Assembly: GCF_009467805.1 (NCBI RefSeq)
Contig: NZ_WIAY01000004.1
Coordinates: 62,001 to 126,000 of the forward strand
Direction of reading: 5' to 3'
DNA length: 64,000 nucleotides
Origin: Stenotrophomonas nematodicola
GTDB taxonomy: Bacteria > Pseudomonadota > Gammaproteobacteria > Xanthomonadales > Xanthomonadaceae
The notes below the pieces were generated by a model. The model was given only the letters and a program-made list of their open reading frames with translations, was not told the DNA's origin and did not search any database. Shown here in pieces: positions 28,485-37,704 of this stretch. Within the stretch, counting starts at the first letter, position 1; every line of letters begins with the position of its first letter. The position numbers and the translations under genes were made by a program.

Positions 28485-28517
28485 ATTCCAATCGAAACGA
28501 GAATGGTTGTCAATTTC
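28485..28517 (-). promoter_or_regulatory. bfd promoter with overlapping Fur-like box
   Basis: On the minus strand TTGACA (28508-28513, perfect -35), a 17-base spacer and TGGAAT (28485-28490, -10) form a sigma-70 promoter. The stretch 28499-28517 matches 13 of 19 positions of the classical Fur consensus, and a second half-site (GAATCATTCTC) follows at about 28525-28535. Iron-bound Fur there would cover the -35 element and block RNA polymerase. Confidence 0.7.
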
Positions 28518-28555
28518 GAAGCTGAATCATTCTCGATACGGTTCAGTGTACCGGG

Positions 28556-29173
28556 TCAGGCCCCGGGCTCGCCCTTGGCCTTGCGCGGCCAGTAGCCCCG
28601 CTTCGGCAACCGCTTGCGGGGCCGGTCATGGCCCGCCGCATTGCCCGGCATCCAGGCCTCCTGTGCGGTCTTGGGCATCGATTCCACCCCGGTCCCTGCC
28701 ACTCCCCGCGCGAGGGGCGCCAGGTGCCGCAGCGCGCGCGCATAGACGCCCCGCTTGAACATCACCACGTGCTCGACCGGGTACCAGAAATCCACCCACC
28801 GCCACTGATCGAACTCGGGGCTGTCGGTGTGGTCCAGCTTCACATGGGATTCGTCGCCGGCCAGGCGCAGCAGGAACCAGACCTGCTTCTGGCCGATGCA
28901 GACCTGACGTTCATTGCGGCGGATGGCCCGTGCCGGCAACCGATAGCGAAGCCACCCTGGCGTGGCACCAAGCACTTCGACGTGCTCGGGCAACAACCCG
29001 GTTTCTTCCTGCAACTCGCGATACATGGCTTCCACCGGCGTCTCATCGGTATTCATGCCGCCCTGCGGGAACTGCCAGCCATCCCGGCGCACACGTCGTG
29101 CCCAGAACACCTGCCCGTCCTGCCGCATCAGCACGATGCCGACGTTCGGTCGATAGCCGTCCGGATCGATCAC
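28556..29173 (-). CDS. rppH: RNA pyrophosphohydrolase
   Basis: A 205-residue Nudix enzyme that removes pyrophosphate from the 5' end of primary transcripts and so starts RNase E-dependent decay. It begins [20 protein letters not shown] as RppH does and has the Nudix box after QFPQGG (about 38-60, [20 protein letters not shown]). The tail after about 160 is Pro/Arg/Lys-rich and longer than in E. coli. The GTG start is set by AGGAG 8 bases upstream. It probably forms its own unit upstream of bfd. Confidence 0.93.
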   Translation of the reverse strand: MIDPDGYRPNVGIVLMRQDGQVFWARRVRRDGWQFPQGGMNTDETPVEAMYRELQEETGLLPEHVEVLGATPGWLRYRLPARAIRRNERQVCIGQKQVWFLLRLAGDESHVKLDHTDSPEFDQWRWVDFWYPVEHVVMFKRGVYARALRHLAPLARGVAGTGVESMPKTAQEAWMPGNAAGHDRPRKRLPKRGYWPRKAKGEPGA

Positions 29174-29293
29174 GATGCGGACTCCTAGAAAAATCTACTG
29201 GCCGGGACTGTGCCACGGCGGCTGCCCACTCACAAGCACGGTGAAAAAGTGTTGACAGATTCCGAATACATCTCCAGAATTACCGGCTCCCTA

Positions 29294-29370
29294 GGCTATG
29301 TAGCTCAGCCGGTTAGAGCACAGCACTCATAATGCTGGGGTCGGTGGTTCGAGTCCACCCATAGCCACCA
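29294..29370 (+). tRNA. tRNA-Met (CAT), elongator type
   Basis: A 77-base cloverleaf with acceptor GGCTATG pairing CATAGCC, anticodon loop CTCATAA (CAT), T-loop GGTTCGAGTCC and encoded CCA. The acceptor and D-arm sequences are close to the elongator tRNA-Met of E. coli, not the initiator (which has an unpaired first base). A lysidine-modified tRNA-Ile2 also reads as CAT and cannot be fully excluded. Confidence 0.93.
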
Positions 29371-29420
29371 AGTTCTGCTTGGTTTTGTAGGGAAAAAGTG
29401 CAATACTTGCACGCACATAT

Positions 29421-29495
29421 TGCCCCGTCGCCAAGCGGTAAGGCACCTGACTCTGACTCAGGCATTCGGTGGTTCGAATCCATCCGGGGCAGCCA
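29421..29495 (+). tRNA. tRNA-Gln (CTG)
   Basis: A 75-base cloverleaf: acceptor TGCCCCG pairs with CGGGGCA, the anticodon loop is ACTCTGA (CTG), the T-loop is GGTTCGAATCC, and CCA is encoded. It lies 50 bases after tRNA-Met on the same strand and both end at the terminator that follows, so the two are one transcription unit. Confidence 0.93.
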
Positions 29496-29503
29496 AATAT
29501 GAC

Positions 29504-29539
29504 AAAAGGCCTGATCGAAAGATCAGGCCTTTTGTTTTG
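29504..29539 (+). terminator. Intrinsic terminator of the tRNA unit
   Basis: A perfect 13-bp stem (AAAAGGCCTGATC / GATCAGGCCTTTT) with a GAAA tetraloop, followed by GTTTTG. It begins 8 bases after the CCA end of tRNA-Gln. Confidence 0.92.
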
Positions 29540-29664
29540 TGCGCATTGAATGGGCAATATCGGCAGCACGTTCCGGTTGCCGCCCGCGACCGGCGCATCA
29601 TGGACATCGAAGGCAACCCCTGGTGGCCGGCCAGCGACCCGCACCCCCCGTCATCCAGAACGAC

Positions 29665-29690
29665 AAAAGCCCGGCCGAAGCCGGGCTTTT
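29665..29690 (-). terminator. Intrinsic terminator of rplM-rpsI
   Basis: A perfect 11-bp stem AAAAGCCCGGC / GCCGGGCTTTT. Read on the minus strand the loop is the very stable TTCG and the stem ends in TTTT, 47 bases after the rpsI stop. On the plus strand it also ends in TTTTGCTTTT, so it can work both ways. Confidence 0.88.
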
Positions 29691-29737
29691 GCTTTTCCCA
29701 GGGGGATCCCGAGGGATCCCACACCAGGCGCGATGGA

Positions 29738-30130
29738 TCAGCGCTTGGAGAACTGGGTGGCGCGACGTGCCTTGTGCAGGCCGACCTTCTTACGCTCGAC
29801 TTCACGGGCGTCACGGGTCATGAAGCCAGCCTTGCGCAGCTCGGACTTCAGGGTTTCGTCGTACTCGACCAGCGCGCGGGCGATGCCCAGGCGGATCGCA
29901 CCGGCCTGGCCGGTGGTGCCGCCGCCAGCGGCGGTGACCATGATGTCGAACGATTCGGTGTTCTTGGTCAGTTCCAGCGGCTGACGCACGATCATGCGTG
30001 CAGTCTCACGGCCAAAGAACTCGTCCAGCGGACGGCCATTGACGGTGATGTTGCCGGCGCCCTTGCGCAGGAACACGCGGGCGGTGGAGGACTTGCGGCG
30101 GCCGGTGCCGTAGTTTTGCGTGATAGCCAT
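29738..30130 (-). CDS. rpsI: Small-subunit ribosomal protein S9
   Basis: A 130-residue S9 protein beginning [20 protein letters not shown] and ending in the typical basic tail [11 protein letters not shown], which reaches the ribosomal P site. It starts 2 bases after the rplM stop, the standard L13-S9 operon. Confidence 0.97.
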   Translation of the reverse strand: MAITQNYGTGRRKSSTARVFLRKGAGNITVNGRPLDEFFGRETARMIVRQPLELTKNTESFDIMVTAAGGGTTGQAGAIRLGIARALVEYDETLKSELRKAGFMTRDAREVERKKVGLHKARRATQFSKR

Positions 30131-30132
30131 GA

Positions 30133-30561
30133 TTAGATATCCAGAACCTGAGGCTGCTGAGCGGCGTGCGGGTGCTCGGAACCCGAGTACACCTTGAGCT
30201 TGCGGTACATGGCGCGGCCCAGCGGGCCCTTCGGCAGCATGCCCTTGACGGCGGTCTCGATGACACGCTCCGGGTGGCGCTCCAGCGCCTGGGCCAGAGT
30301 TTCGGTCTTCAGGTTGCCGATGTAGCCAGTGAAGCGGTGGTACAGCTTGTCCTGCAGCTTGTTGCCGGTGACGGCAATCTTTTCTGCATTGATGACAACC
30401 AGGTAATCACCGGTATCAACGTGAGGGGTGTAAACCGGCTTGTGCTTGCCGCGCAGACGGCGGGCCAGTTCGGTGGACAGACGGCCAAGCGTCTTGCCGG
30501 AAGCGTCGACGAGATACCAGTCGCGCTGGACGGTCTCGGACTTTGCAGTGAAAGTGCTCAT
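30133..30561 (-). CDS. rplM: Large-subunit ribosomal protein L13
   Basis: A 142-residue L13 protein starting [20 protein letters not shown] and containing the conserved [18 protein letters not shown] segment and [20 protein letters not shown]. It is an early-assembly 23S rRNA-binding protein. The ATG at 30561 gives the standard length. It is the first gene of the rplM-rpsI operon. Confidence 0.97.
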   Translation of the reverse strand: MSTFTAKSETVQRDWYLVDASGKTLGRLSTELARRLRGKHKPVYTPHVDTGDYLVVINAEKIAVTGNKLQDKLYHRFTGYIGNLKTETLAQALERHPERVIETAVKGMLPKGPLGRAMYRKLKVYSGSEHPHAAQQPQVLDI

Positions 30562-30744
30562 GAAAGAACTCAAGTAGGTCGGGCTCATTGCGGCGCTGAA
30601 CGGCCGGAACTCTGCCACGCGTTGTGAAGAGGCGGGATTGTACTGGCCCTTCCTGCCACATGCAAGCCGCCCCGCCACGCGGCTTGGCACATCGGCCCCA
30701 GGGGGCGAGAATCAACCACCCCCGCCGCGACGCCTCTCCCCCGC

Positions 30745-31389
30745 ATGACCGCGATCCGCCAGACCACCCCGCTCGACCACCTGCTCACCGAAGCCCAACG
30801 CGCGCTGGACACGGTGTTCGGCAATCCGCCGGCCAGCCGCCCGTATCCGGCCGCGGCGACCCCGGACGTGCAGATGGACGACCGCGAGCGCCGGCATGCC
30901 GCCGGCCTGATGCGGATCAACCATGTCGGCGAGGTCTGCGCCCAGGGCCTGTATTTCGGCCAGGCGGCCGTCGCCCGCGAGGCGCAGACCCGCGCCCACC
31001 TGCTGGACGCCGCCCAGGAAGAGACCGACCACCTGGCCTGGTGCGCGCAGCGCCTGCGCGAGCTGGACAGTCGTCCCAGCCTGTTCAACCCGATCTGGTA
31101 CGCCGGCAGCTACACCATCGGCACCCTGGCCGGCCTGCGTGGGGACGGCTGGAACCTGGGCTTCGTGGTGGAGACCGAGCGCCAGGTGGAAGCGCACCTG
31201 GACGAACACCTGGACACCCTGCCGCCGGCAGACCTGCGCAGCCGCGAGATCCTCAAGGTGATGAAAATCGACGAGGCCCGCCATGCCGACCACGCCGAGC
31301 ATGCCGGCGCCCGCACGCTGCCCCCGCCGATTCCGGGCGTGATGGCGCTGGCATCCAAGGTCATGAAGACCATCGCCTACCGGCTGTAA
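30745..31389 (+). CDS. coq7: Di-iron demethoxyubiquinone hydroxylase
   Basis: A 214-residue Coq7/UbiF-type hydroxylase. It adds the last ring hydroxyl in ubiquinone synthesis, using a carboxylate-bridged di-iron centre. The ligands are visible: E63 in [10 protein letters not shown]93/H96 in QEETDHLAW, and the second half [10 protein letters not shown] and [10 protein letters not shown]. It replaces the flavin enzyme UbiF of enterobacteria, as in many Xanthomonadaceae. It is divergent from rplM. Confidence 0.95.
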   Translation: MTAIRQTTPLDHLLTEAQRALDTVFGNPPASRPYPAAATPDVQMDDRERRHAAGLMRINHVGEVCAQGLYFGQAAVAREAQTRAHLLDAAQEETDHLAWCAQRLRELDSRPSLFNPIWYAGSYTIGTLAGLRGDGWNLGFVVETERQVEAHLDEHLDTLPPADLRSREILKVMKIDEARHADHAEHAGARTLPPPIPGVMALASKVMKTIAYRL

Positions 31390-31426
31390 GGCCCCTCGGC
31401 AGCGGCTTGGCGCCGGCGGGGCGACC

Positions 31427-31744
31427 TCAGCCGGAAACGAGCTTCAGGCCGATCACGCCGGCCACGATCAGGCCGATGCAGGCCAGGCGCGGCAGCGACG
31501 CGCTGTCGCCGAACAGGAAAATACCCAGCGTGGCCACGCCCAGCGCGCCGATGCCGGTCCAGATCGCATAGCCGGTGCCGACCGGGATGGTCCGCAGCGC
31601 CTGGGTCAGCAGATACAGGCTGATCGCCGCCGAAATGATGGTGGCCACGGTCGGCCAGGGCTTGGTGAAGCCATCGCTGTACTTCAGGCCCAGGGCGAAC
31701 CCGATTTCAAACAGGCCGGCCAGCAGCAGATAGATCCAGGGCAT
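31427..31744 (-). CDS. sugE: Small multidrug resistance (SMR) transporter, SugE/Gdx type
   Basis: A 105-residue four-helix protein. It has the essential Glu in helix 1 (LLLAGLFEIGFALGLKYSDG), and the GTGYAIWTGIGALGV motif, which is typical of SugE/Gdx rather than EmrE. Proteins of this subgroup export guanidinium in exchange for protons. GAGGAG lies just upstream of the ATG at 31744. It lies downstream of speD on the same strand, but a strong terminator-like hairpin separates them; see the structured region entry. Confidence 0.88.
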   Translation of the reverse strand: MPWIYLLLAGLFEIGFALGLKYSDGFTKPWPTVATIISAAISLYLLTQALRTIPVGTGYAIWTGIGALGVATLGIFLFGDSASLPRLACIGLIVAGVIGLKLVSG

Positions 31745-31808
31745 GGGGGTACTCCTCATCATGAACAGAACAGATACCGGTCGCCCCGCGAGGCGGCCGT
31801 AAAAACGC

Positions 31809-31941
31809 ACAACGGCCCGGTGTTTTCACACCGGACCGTCGTCGGGTTGCATCCGTGGAACACGAATCTGCGCAGATCCGGATGTTCCACAGGGCGGGCC
31901 GTCCCGCCTTCTGCGGCGCGTCCGGGGACTCCCCGGACGCG
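31809..31941 (-). other. Highly structured intergenic RNA region between speD and sugE
   Basis: Read on the minus strand after the speD stop there are four successive hairpins: 31941-31917 (11-bp perfect stem, loop AGT); 31908-31893 (GGCGGG/CCCGCC); 31890-31855 (8-bp outer stem with an inner ATCT/AGAT stem); and 31842-31809 (15 bp with one or two G-U pairs, GAAA tetraloop). The last is followed by GCGTTTTT, an intrinsic-terminator shape, ending 57 bases before the sugE ATG. It may simply end speD, or be a conditional leader for sugE. It matches no guanidine riboswitch class that I can recognise. Confidence 0.6.
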
Positions 31942-31952
31942 GTCGCTGGGTC

Positions 31953-32747
31953 TTACTCGGACAGATTGCGGCCGTGGAACAGCTCTTCGATCTCGCGCTT
32001 GAGCAGCGCTTCGATCTTCATGCGTTCCTTGAACGAGATGTTCTTGGCCTTTTCCTCGAACAGGTACTGGTCCAGGTCGAAGTCCTTCAGGTGCATCTTC
32101 GTGTGGAAGATGTTTTCCTGGTAGACGTTGACGTCGAACATCTCGTAACGCGACTTGATGTTCTTGGCCAGGAAGTTCTGGATCGAGTTGATCTTGTGAT
32201 CGATGTAGTGCTTCTTGCCCTTCACGTCACGGGTGAAGCCACGCACGCGGTAGTCCATGATCACGATGTCCGATTCCAGACTCTCGATCAGGTAGTTCAG
32301 CGCCTTCAGCGGCGAAATGACGCCACAGGTAGCCACATCGATGTCCGCGCGGAACGTGGCGATGCCCTCCTGCGGATGCGTTTCCGGGTACGTATGGACG
32401 GTGATGTGGCTCTTGTCCATATGCGCGACCACGGCGTCGGAGATCAGCTCCTTGCCGGCCAGCTTCTTGTCGATCACCGGTTCTTCGGAGATCAGGATCG
32501 TCACCGACGCGCCCTGCGGATCGTAGTCCTGGCGCGCGACGTTGAGGATGTTGGCGCCGATGATCTCGGCGACATCGGTCAAGATCTGAGTAAGCCTATC
32601 GGCGTTGTACTCTTCATCAATGTATTCGATGTAACGCTGACGCTCTTCTTCGGTGCGCGCGTAACACACGTCATAGATGTTGAAGCTCAGCGCCTTGGTG
32701 AGGTTGTTGAAACCCTGCAACCTCAGGCGAGGCAACGGCTTGACCAC
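31953..32747 (-). CDS. speD: S-adenosylmethionine decarboxylase proenzyme
   Basis: A 264-residue SpeD of the E. coli class. It supplies the aminopropyl donor for spermidine. The proenzyme cuts itself before Ser113 ([13 protein letters not shown]), which becomes the pyruvoyl cofactor; Cys and His of the site are in DVATCGV and nearby. The GTG start fits family length and has AGGA upstream. No speE is adjacent. The -10 region lies at 32781-32786. Confidence 0.95.
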   Translation of the reverse strand: MVKPLPRLRLQGFNNLTKALSFNIYDVCYARTEEERQRYIEYIDEEYNADRLTQILTDVAEIIGANILNVARQDYDPQGASVTILISEEPVIDKKLAGKELISDAVVAHMDKSHITVHTYPETHPQEGIATFRADIDVATCGVISPLKALNYLIESLESDIVIMDYRVRGFTRDVKGKKHYIDHKINSIQNFLAKNIKSRYEMFDVNVYQENIFHTKMHLKDFDLDQYLFEEKAKNISFKERMKIEALLKREIEELFHGRNLSE

Positions 32748-32780
32748 GGCGGTCGATCCTGTGTGTGGTGGGAAAGGAAC

Positions 32781-32786
32781 AATTAT
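32781..32786 (-). promoter_or_regulatory. Probable speD -10 element
   Basis: On the minus strand CATAAT (5 of 6 matches to TATAAT) lies about 35 bases before the speD GTG; the matching -35 (TTTCGC) is poor. Confidence 0.4.
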
Positions 32787-32845
32787 GGGGCAAAGTGATC
32801 GGGGGCGAAACTTGCATTGAAAGGTTTGCCTGTGCTTTGTTTGCC

Positions 32846-32867
32846 CTTAACAATTGTGATCGTTAAG
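32846..32867. promoter_or_regulatory. Palindrome upstream of clp
   Basis: CTTAAC and GTTAAG flank AATTGTGATC, an imperfect dyad 51 bases before clp. It contains TGTGA, half of a CRP/Clp-type site, so autoregulation is possible. It could equally serve the divergent speD promoter. Confidence 0.35.
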
Positions 32868-32917
32868 CTGCCGGGACATAGCCGTGAATTGTTCATGAGC
32901 AAAGGGAGCGCCGTAAC

Positions 32918-33583
32918 GTGTCATCTGTGCGCCTTGCCACAAGTCCATTGGCCCTGGATATCGCCACCATCGACCGCTTTCTGGCCCACAGCCATCGCCG
33001 TCGCTACCCTGCCCGCACGGACGTCTTCCGGCCGGGGGACCCCGCAGGCACCCTTTATTACGTGATCAGCGGCTCTGTTTCTATAATTGCCGAGGAAGAT
33101 GACGACCGTGAGCTGGTCCTGGGCTATTTCGGCTCCGGGGAGTTCGTGGGGGAAATGGGCCTGTTCGTGGAATCGGACCGGCGGGAAGTCATCCTGCGCA
33201 CCCGGACCCCGTGCGAACTGGCCGAAATCAGCTACGAGCGCCTGCACCAGCTGTTCCTGGGCCCGCTGTCCACCGATGCGCCGCGGCTGCTGTATGCCAT
33301 CGGCCAGCAGATCTCCAAGCGCCTGCTCGACACCAGCCGCAAGGCCAGCCGCCTGGCGTTCCTGGACGTCACCGACCGCATCGTGCGCACCCTTCACGAC
33401 CTGTCCCGCGAGCCGGAGGCCATGAGCCACCCGCAAGGCACCCAGCTGCGCGTCTCGCGCCAGGAACTGGCACGCCTGGTCGGCTGCTCGCGTGAAATGG
33501 CCGGCCGCGTGCTCAAGAAGCTGCAGAGCGACGGGCTCCTTCACGCCCGCGGCAAGACGGTCGTCCTCTACGGCACCCGATGA
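32918..33583 (+). CDS. clp: CRP-family global regulator Clp
   Basis: A 221-residue transcription factor with an N-terminal cyclic-nucleotide-binding fold (about 20-130: RPGDPAGTLYYVISGSVSII, FVGEMGLFVESD), a long dimer helix, and a C-terminal winged helix (VSRQELARLVGCSREMAGRV). It is very close to Xanthomonas Clp, which is inactivated by c-di-GMP rather than activated by cAMP and governs virulence factors, extracellular enzymes and biofilm genes. The GTG start has GGGAG about 9 bases upstream; a shorter N-terminus than in Xanthomonas (about 230 aa) results. Confidence 0.93.
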   Translation: MSSVRLATSPLALDIATIDRFLAHSHRRRYPARTDVFRPGDPAGTLYYVISGSVSIIAEEDDDRELVLGYFGSGEFVGEMGLFVESDRREVILRTRTPCELAEISYERLHQLFLGPLSTDAPRLLYAIGQQISKRLLDTSRKASRLAFLDVTDRIVRTLHDLSREPEAMSHPQGTQLRVSRQELARLVGCSREMAGRVLKKLQSDGLLHARGKTVVLYGTR

Positions 33584-33599
33584 GCCCGGCAGACGCTGG

Positions 33600-33623
33600 G
33601 TGCCGGCCCGCAGCCGGCACTAC
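33600..33623 (-). repeat. SMAG-type GTAG-headed palindrome
   Basis: Minus strand: GTAG, then TGCCGGC, a TGCGG loop and GCCGGCA, a perfect 7-bp stem just after the GTAG head. It lies 16 bases after the clp stop. Confidence 0.7.
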
Positions 33624-33657
33624 CGCACCTTTCACCCGTTCAGGCTAGGCTGGGCGG

Positions 33658-34419
33658 ATGGAGCCTGGCAGCGAATTCTATTGGTTCATCCTGATCGGCC
33701 TCGGCGCGCAGCTGGTCGACGGCGCCCTGGGCATGGCCTTCGGGCTGGTGTCCTCGTCGGTCCTGCTCAGCATGGGCCTGCCACCGGCTGCGGTCAGCGC
33801 CAGCATCCATACCGCCGAAGTCTTCACCACCGGGGCCTCCGGGGTCTCCCACCTGGTGGCAGGCAACGTGGATCGCCGGCTGTTCCTGCGCCTGGCGCTG
33901 CCCGGTGCGGTCGGCGGCGTGCTCGGTGCCTATGTGCTGACCCAGCTCCCCGGAGACGTGATCCGCCCGTTCATCTATGCCTACCTGCTGGTGTTGGCGG
34001 TCTTCATCCTGCTGCGCGCAGCCGGGCGGCTGATGCCGACACGGGAGGTCAAGCGCGTGCCGGTGCTGGGCTTTGTGGCCGGCCTGCTGGATGCCAGCGG
34101 CGGCGGCGGCTGGGGGCCGGTGGCCACCTCCACCCTGCTGGCCCGCGGGGGCCAGGCCCGCACCACGATCGGCACGGTCAACGCGGCCGAGTTCGTGGTC
34201 ACCCTGGCGGTGTCGATCACCTTCCTGCTCTCGATGGGCCTGCAGTACCTGAACATCGTCGCCGGCCTGCTGGTCGGCGGCATGATGGCCGCGCCAGTCG
34301 CGGCGCTGCTGGTGAAGAAGGTCAAGGAGCGCTGGGTGCTGGTGGCGGTGGGCGTGCTGGTGCTGGCGATCAGCCTGTTCCAGATCGGCCACGCCGTGCA
34401 CGGGTGGCTGGGAGCGTAA
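33658..34419 (+). CDS. TauE/SafE-family membrane transporter
   Basis: A 253-residue protein with about eight helices and the internal two-fold repeat of the TauE/SafE (DUF81) family: GLGAQLVDGALGMAFGLVSS near the start and GFVAGLLDASGGGGWGPVAT in the middle. Members export or import sulfite, sulfoacetate or other organosulfur anions. No sulfur gene is nearby, so the substrate is undecided. Confidence 0.88.
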   Translation: MEPGSEFYWFILIGLGAQLVDGALGMAFGLVSSSVLLSMGLPPAAVSASIHTAEVFTTGASGVSHLVAGNVDRRLFLRLALPGAVGGVLGAYVLTQLPGDVIRPFIYAYLLVLAVFILLRAAGRLMPTREVKRVPVLGFVAGLLDASGGGGWGPVATSTLLARGGQARTTIGTVNAAEFVVTLAVSITFLLSMGLQYLNIVAGLLVGGMMAAPVAALLVKKVKERWVLVAVGVLVLAISLFQIGHAVHGWLGA

Positions 34420-34440
34420 GCGACCGACGCAGCACGGGCA

Positions 34441-34469
34441 GGTGTCGACCGTTGGTCGATGCGCCCTAC
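34441..34469 (-). repeat. SMAG-like GTAG-headed palindrome at gene end
   Basis: Minus strand: GTAG (34466-34469), GGCGCA, then TCGACC, AAC and GGTCGA. The TAG of the GTAG head is the stop codon of the HAD hydrolase gene. Confidence 0.6.
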
Positions 34470-35179
34470 CGGTCGCCGCCGCGGTCCTCGCAGCCCCAGT
34501 TGAGGATCGGCGTGCCGGGCTTGAGCACCTGGCGGAAATACGCCACGCGCGACACCTTCGGATTGACCACCACCGGCGCCTTGGCCGCCAGCAGCAGCGG
34601 CAGGTCGGCGGTGCTGTCCGAGTAGGCGATGTCGATGTCGCCATAGCCGCGCTCGCGCAGCATGCGCATCTTCTCTTCGTTGTGGCAGTGGCGGGTGGCA
34701 CCTACCGCGCCCAGGCGCGGCCCGACTTCGCTGCCGATCACCGGCACGCCCTGGTGGGCGACGAAGGCCAGGATCGCGCGCGCCAGTTCCGGTGGGGCGC
34801 CGGTGGCCACCACCACGCGATCGCCATTGGCACGGTGCCGGGCGAACACGTCCAGCGCCTTCGGCAGCAGCTTGGCGCGCAGTTCGGGCTCATGCTTGAG
34901 CACGTAGGCGTCGATCACGCGGTTGAATTCGCGCGCGCGGTGCAGGCCGAACGTGGCGATCCACACATACACCGAGATGCCGGCGCGCCGGGTCGGCAGC
35001 ATCGCCACCAGCGGCCCTGCGATCGGCGTGACCAGCAGCGCGGCCAGCAGCCGCAGCGGGTTGCGCTTGATCAGCGAGGCGAACAGGTGGCTGCCCGAAT
35101 CGCCGTCGTACAGGGTGTGATCGAAATCGAAGACCACCAGCGGGGCGTCGTCGCGCGGCGTTGGGTAGATCGCAGTCAT
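34466..35179 (-). CDS. HAD-superfamily hydrolase (class IB, SerB-like)
   Basis: A 237-residue phosphatase-like protein. Motif I is [15 protein letters not shown] (nucleophile Asp at about 18), motif II is [13 protein letters not shown], and motif III/IV is [16 protein letters not shown]. Class IB members act on phosphoserine or small phosphorylated metabolites; the substrate is not readable. Its start overlaps the trpC stop by four bases (ATGA), so it is translationally coupled to the trp operon. It ends at a SMAG palindrome. Confidence 0.87.
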   Translation of the reverse strand: MTAIYPTPRDDAPLVVFDFDHTLYDGDSGSHLFASLIKRNPLRLLAALLVTPIAGPLVAMLPTRRAGISVYVWIATFGLHRAREFNRVIDAYVLKHEPELRAKLLPKALDVFARHRANGDRVVVATGAPPELARAILAFVAHQGVPVIGSEVGPRLGAVGATRHCHNEEKMRMLRERGYGDIDIAYSDSTADLPLLLAAKAPVVVNPKVSRVAYFRQVLKPGTPILNWGCEDRGGDR

Positions 35180-35979
35180 GCGCTGAAGAATAGCTGACGC
35201 AGGCCCTCGCCGGGCTCTTCGACGCGCATGAAGGCTTCGCCGACCAGGAAGGCGTGGATACCCGCCTCGCGCATCACCCGCACGTCATCCGTGCCGAGAA
35301 TGCCGCTCTCGGTGACCAGCAGGCGGTCGCGCGGCACGGCCTGGCGCATGTCCAGGGTGGTCTGCAGCGACACCTCAAAGGTGCGCAGATTGCGGTTGTT
35401 GATGCCCACCAGCGGCACCGGCACCTGGAGGGCGCGCTCGAGTTCATCGATGTCGTGCACTTCCACCAGCACATCCATGCCCAGCTGCATGGCCAGGTCG
35501 GACAGCTCGGCCAGCTGGCGGTCGTCCAGCGCGGCCACGATCAGCAGGATGCAGTCGGCGCCGAGCACGCGCGCCTCGTACACCTGGTAGGGGTCGATCA
35601 CGAAGTCCTTGCGCAGCACCGGCAGCGTGCAGGCCTCACGGGCCTGCTGCAGGTAGGCGTCGGCACCCTGGAAGAAGTCCACATCGGTCAAGACCGACAG
35701 GCAGCTGGCACCGCCGAACTCGTAGCTCACCGCGATGTCGGCCGGATGGAAGTCCGGGCGGATCACGCCCTTGGAGGGGCTGGCCTTCTTGACCTCGGCG
35801 ATCACCGCCGGGTTGCCCGCAGCGATCGAGGCACGCAGGGCATCGGCGAAGCCGCGCACCGGCGGGGCCTGCTCCAGGCGGGCGATCAGCGCCTCCAGCG
35901 GCACCTGGGCACGGCGCGCGGCGACTTCGTCGGCCTTGCGGGCCAGGATGGTGTCGAGGATGTCGCTCTTGTCGCTCAT
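35176..35979 (-). CDS. trpC: Indole-3-glycerol phosphate synthase
   Basis: A 267-residue TIM-barrel enzyme that closes the indole ring (CdRP to indole-glycerol phosphate). Landmarks are [40 protein letters not shown] and [12 protein letters not shown]. It is monofunctional, not fused to trpF. It lies 74 bases after trpD. Confidence 0.96.
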   Translation of the reverse strand: MSDKSDILDTILARKADEVAARRAQVPLEALIARLEQAPPVRGFADALRASIAAGNPAVIAEVKKASPSKGVIRPDFHPADIAVSYEFGGASCLSVLTDVDFFQGADAYLQQAREACTLPVLRKDFVIDPYQVYEARVLGADCILLIVAALDDRQLAELSDLAMQLGMDVLVEVHDIDELERALQVPVPLVGINNRNLRTFEVSLQTTLDMRQAVPRDRLLVTESGILGTDDVRVMREAGIHAFLVGEAFMRVEEPGEGLRQLFFSA

Positions 35980-36053
35980 GTCGGTCGGGGTCCTTCAGGC
36001 CGGCCATTATCGGCCAGGCGCGGGCAATGCGTGAAACAGGGAGCGAAAACGGC

Positions 36054-37091
36054 TCAGCCGCCGGCGCGGATGCGGTGGGTGGCCTCGACGTACTGCTGCA
36101 TGCGCAGCCGCGCACTGCCATCGGCAATGACCGCCCGCGCGCGGGCCAGGCCGTCGGCGATGCTGTTGGCCACGCCGGCCACGTACAGCGCCGCACCGGC
36201 GTTGAGCGCCACGATGTCCAGCGCCGGGCCCGGCTGGTTGTCCAGTACCCCGCGCAGCATCGCGATCGATTCGGCCGGGTCGGCCACCTTGAGGTTGCGG
36301 CTGGCCGACATGGCGATGCCGAAGTCTTCGGGATGGATCTCGTACTCGCGCACCTTGCCGTCGCGCAGCTCGCCCACCAGCGTGCCGGCACCGAGCGAGA
36401 TCTCGTCCATGTTGTCGCGGCCCCACACCACCAGCGCGCGTTCGGCGCCGAGCTCGCGCAGGACGCGCGCCTGGATACCGACCAGATCGGGATGGAACAC
36501 GCCCATCAGCACATTGGTGGCACCGACCGGGTTGGTCAGCGGGCCGAGGATGTTGAAGATGGTGCGCACGCCCATTTCGCGGCGCACCGGCGCGACCACC
36601 TTCATGGCCGGGTGGTGCATCGGTGCGAACATGAAGCCGATGCCGGTATCGCTGATCGCACGGGCCACTTCTTCCGGGCGCAGTTCGATGATCGCGCCCA
36701 GCGCCTCGACCGCGTCTGCGCTGCCGGACTTGGACGACACGCTGCGGTTGCCGTGCTTGGCCACCTTGGCCCCGGCGGCGGCCACCACGAACATCGCGCA
36801 GGTGGAGATGTTGAACGTGTGCGAGCCGTCGCCGCCGGTCCCGACGATGTCGATCAGGTGGGTGCGGTCCTCGACCGGCACCGCCAGTGCCAGCTCGCGC
36901 ATCACCGTGGCCGCACCGGCGATCTCACCGACGGTTTCCTTCTTGACCCGCAGGCCGGTGAGGATCGCCGCGGTCATCACCGGCGACACCTCGCCACGCA
37001 TCACCTGGCGCATCAGATCGACCATTTCGTCGAAGAAGATTTCGCGGTGCTCGATGGTGCGCTGCAGGGCTTCCTGGGGGGAGAAGGTCAT
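36054..37091 (-). CDS. trpD: Anthranilate phosphoribosyltransferase
   Basis: A 345-residue enzyme joining anthranilate to PRPP. The PRPP motif [14 protein letters not shown] and the substrate segment [21 protein letters not shown] are both intact. It begins 32 bases after trpG, with AAGGA before the ATG. It is a separate protein, not a TrpGD fusion. Confidence 0.97.
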   Translation of the reverse strand: MTFSPQEALQRTIEHREIFFDEMVDLMRQVMRGEVSPVMTAAILTGLRVKKETVGEIAGAATVMRELALAVPVEDRTHLIDIVGTGGDGSHTFNISTCAMFVVAAAGAKVAKHGNRSVSSKSGSADAVEALGAIIELRPEEVARAISDTGIGFMFAPMHHPAMKVVAPVRREMGVRTIFNILGPLTNPVGATNVLMGVFHPDLVGIQARVLRELGAERALVVWGRDNMDEISLGAGTLVGELRDGKVREYEIHPEDFGIAMSASRNLKVADPAESIAMLRGVLDNQPGPALDIVALNAGAALYVAGVANSIADGLARARAVIADGSARLRMQQYVEATHRIRAGG

Positions 37092-37123
37092 GTGGGGTCC
37101 TTTGCGGTGCGGGGGCGGCGCGC

Positions 37124-37702
<579 letters not shown>

Positions 37703-37704
37703 GG

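Noticed and set aside
31745..31860. Guanidine-II (mini-ykkC) riboswitch upstream of sugE
   Set aside because: Only one CCG-ACGA-CGG-like mini-hairpin is visible; the class needs two ACGR-loop hairpins, and the second is missing. The guanidine-I motif was not seen either.
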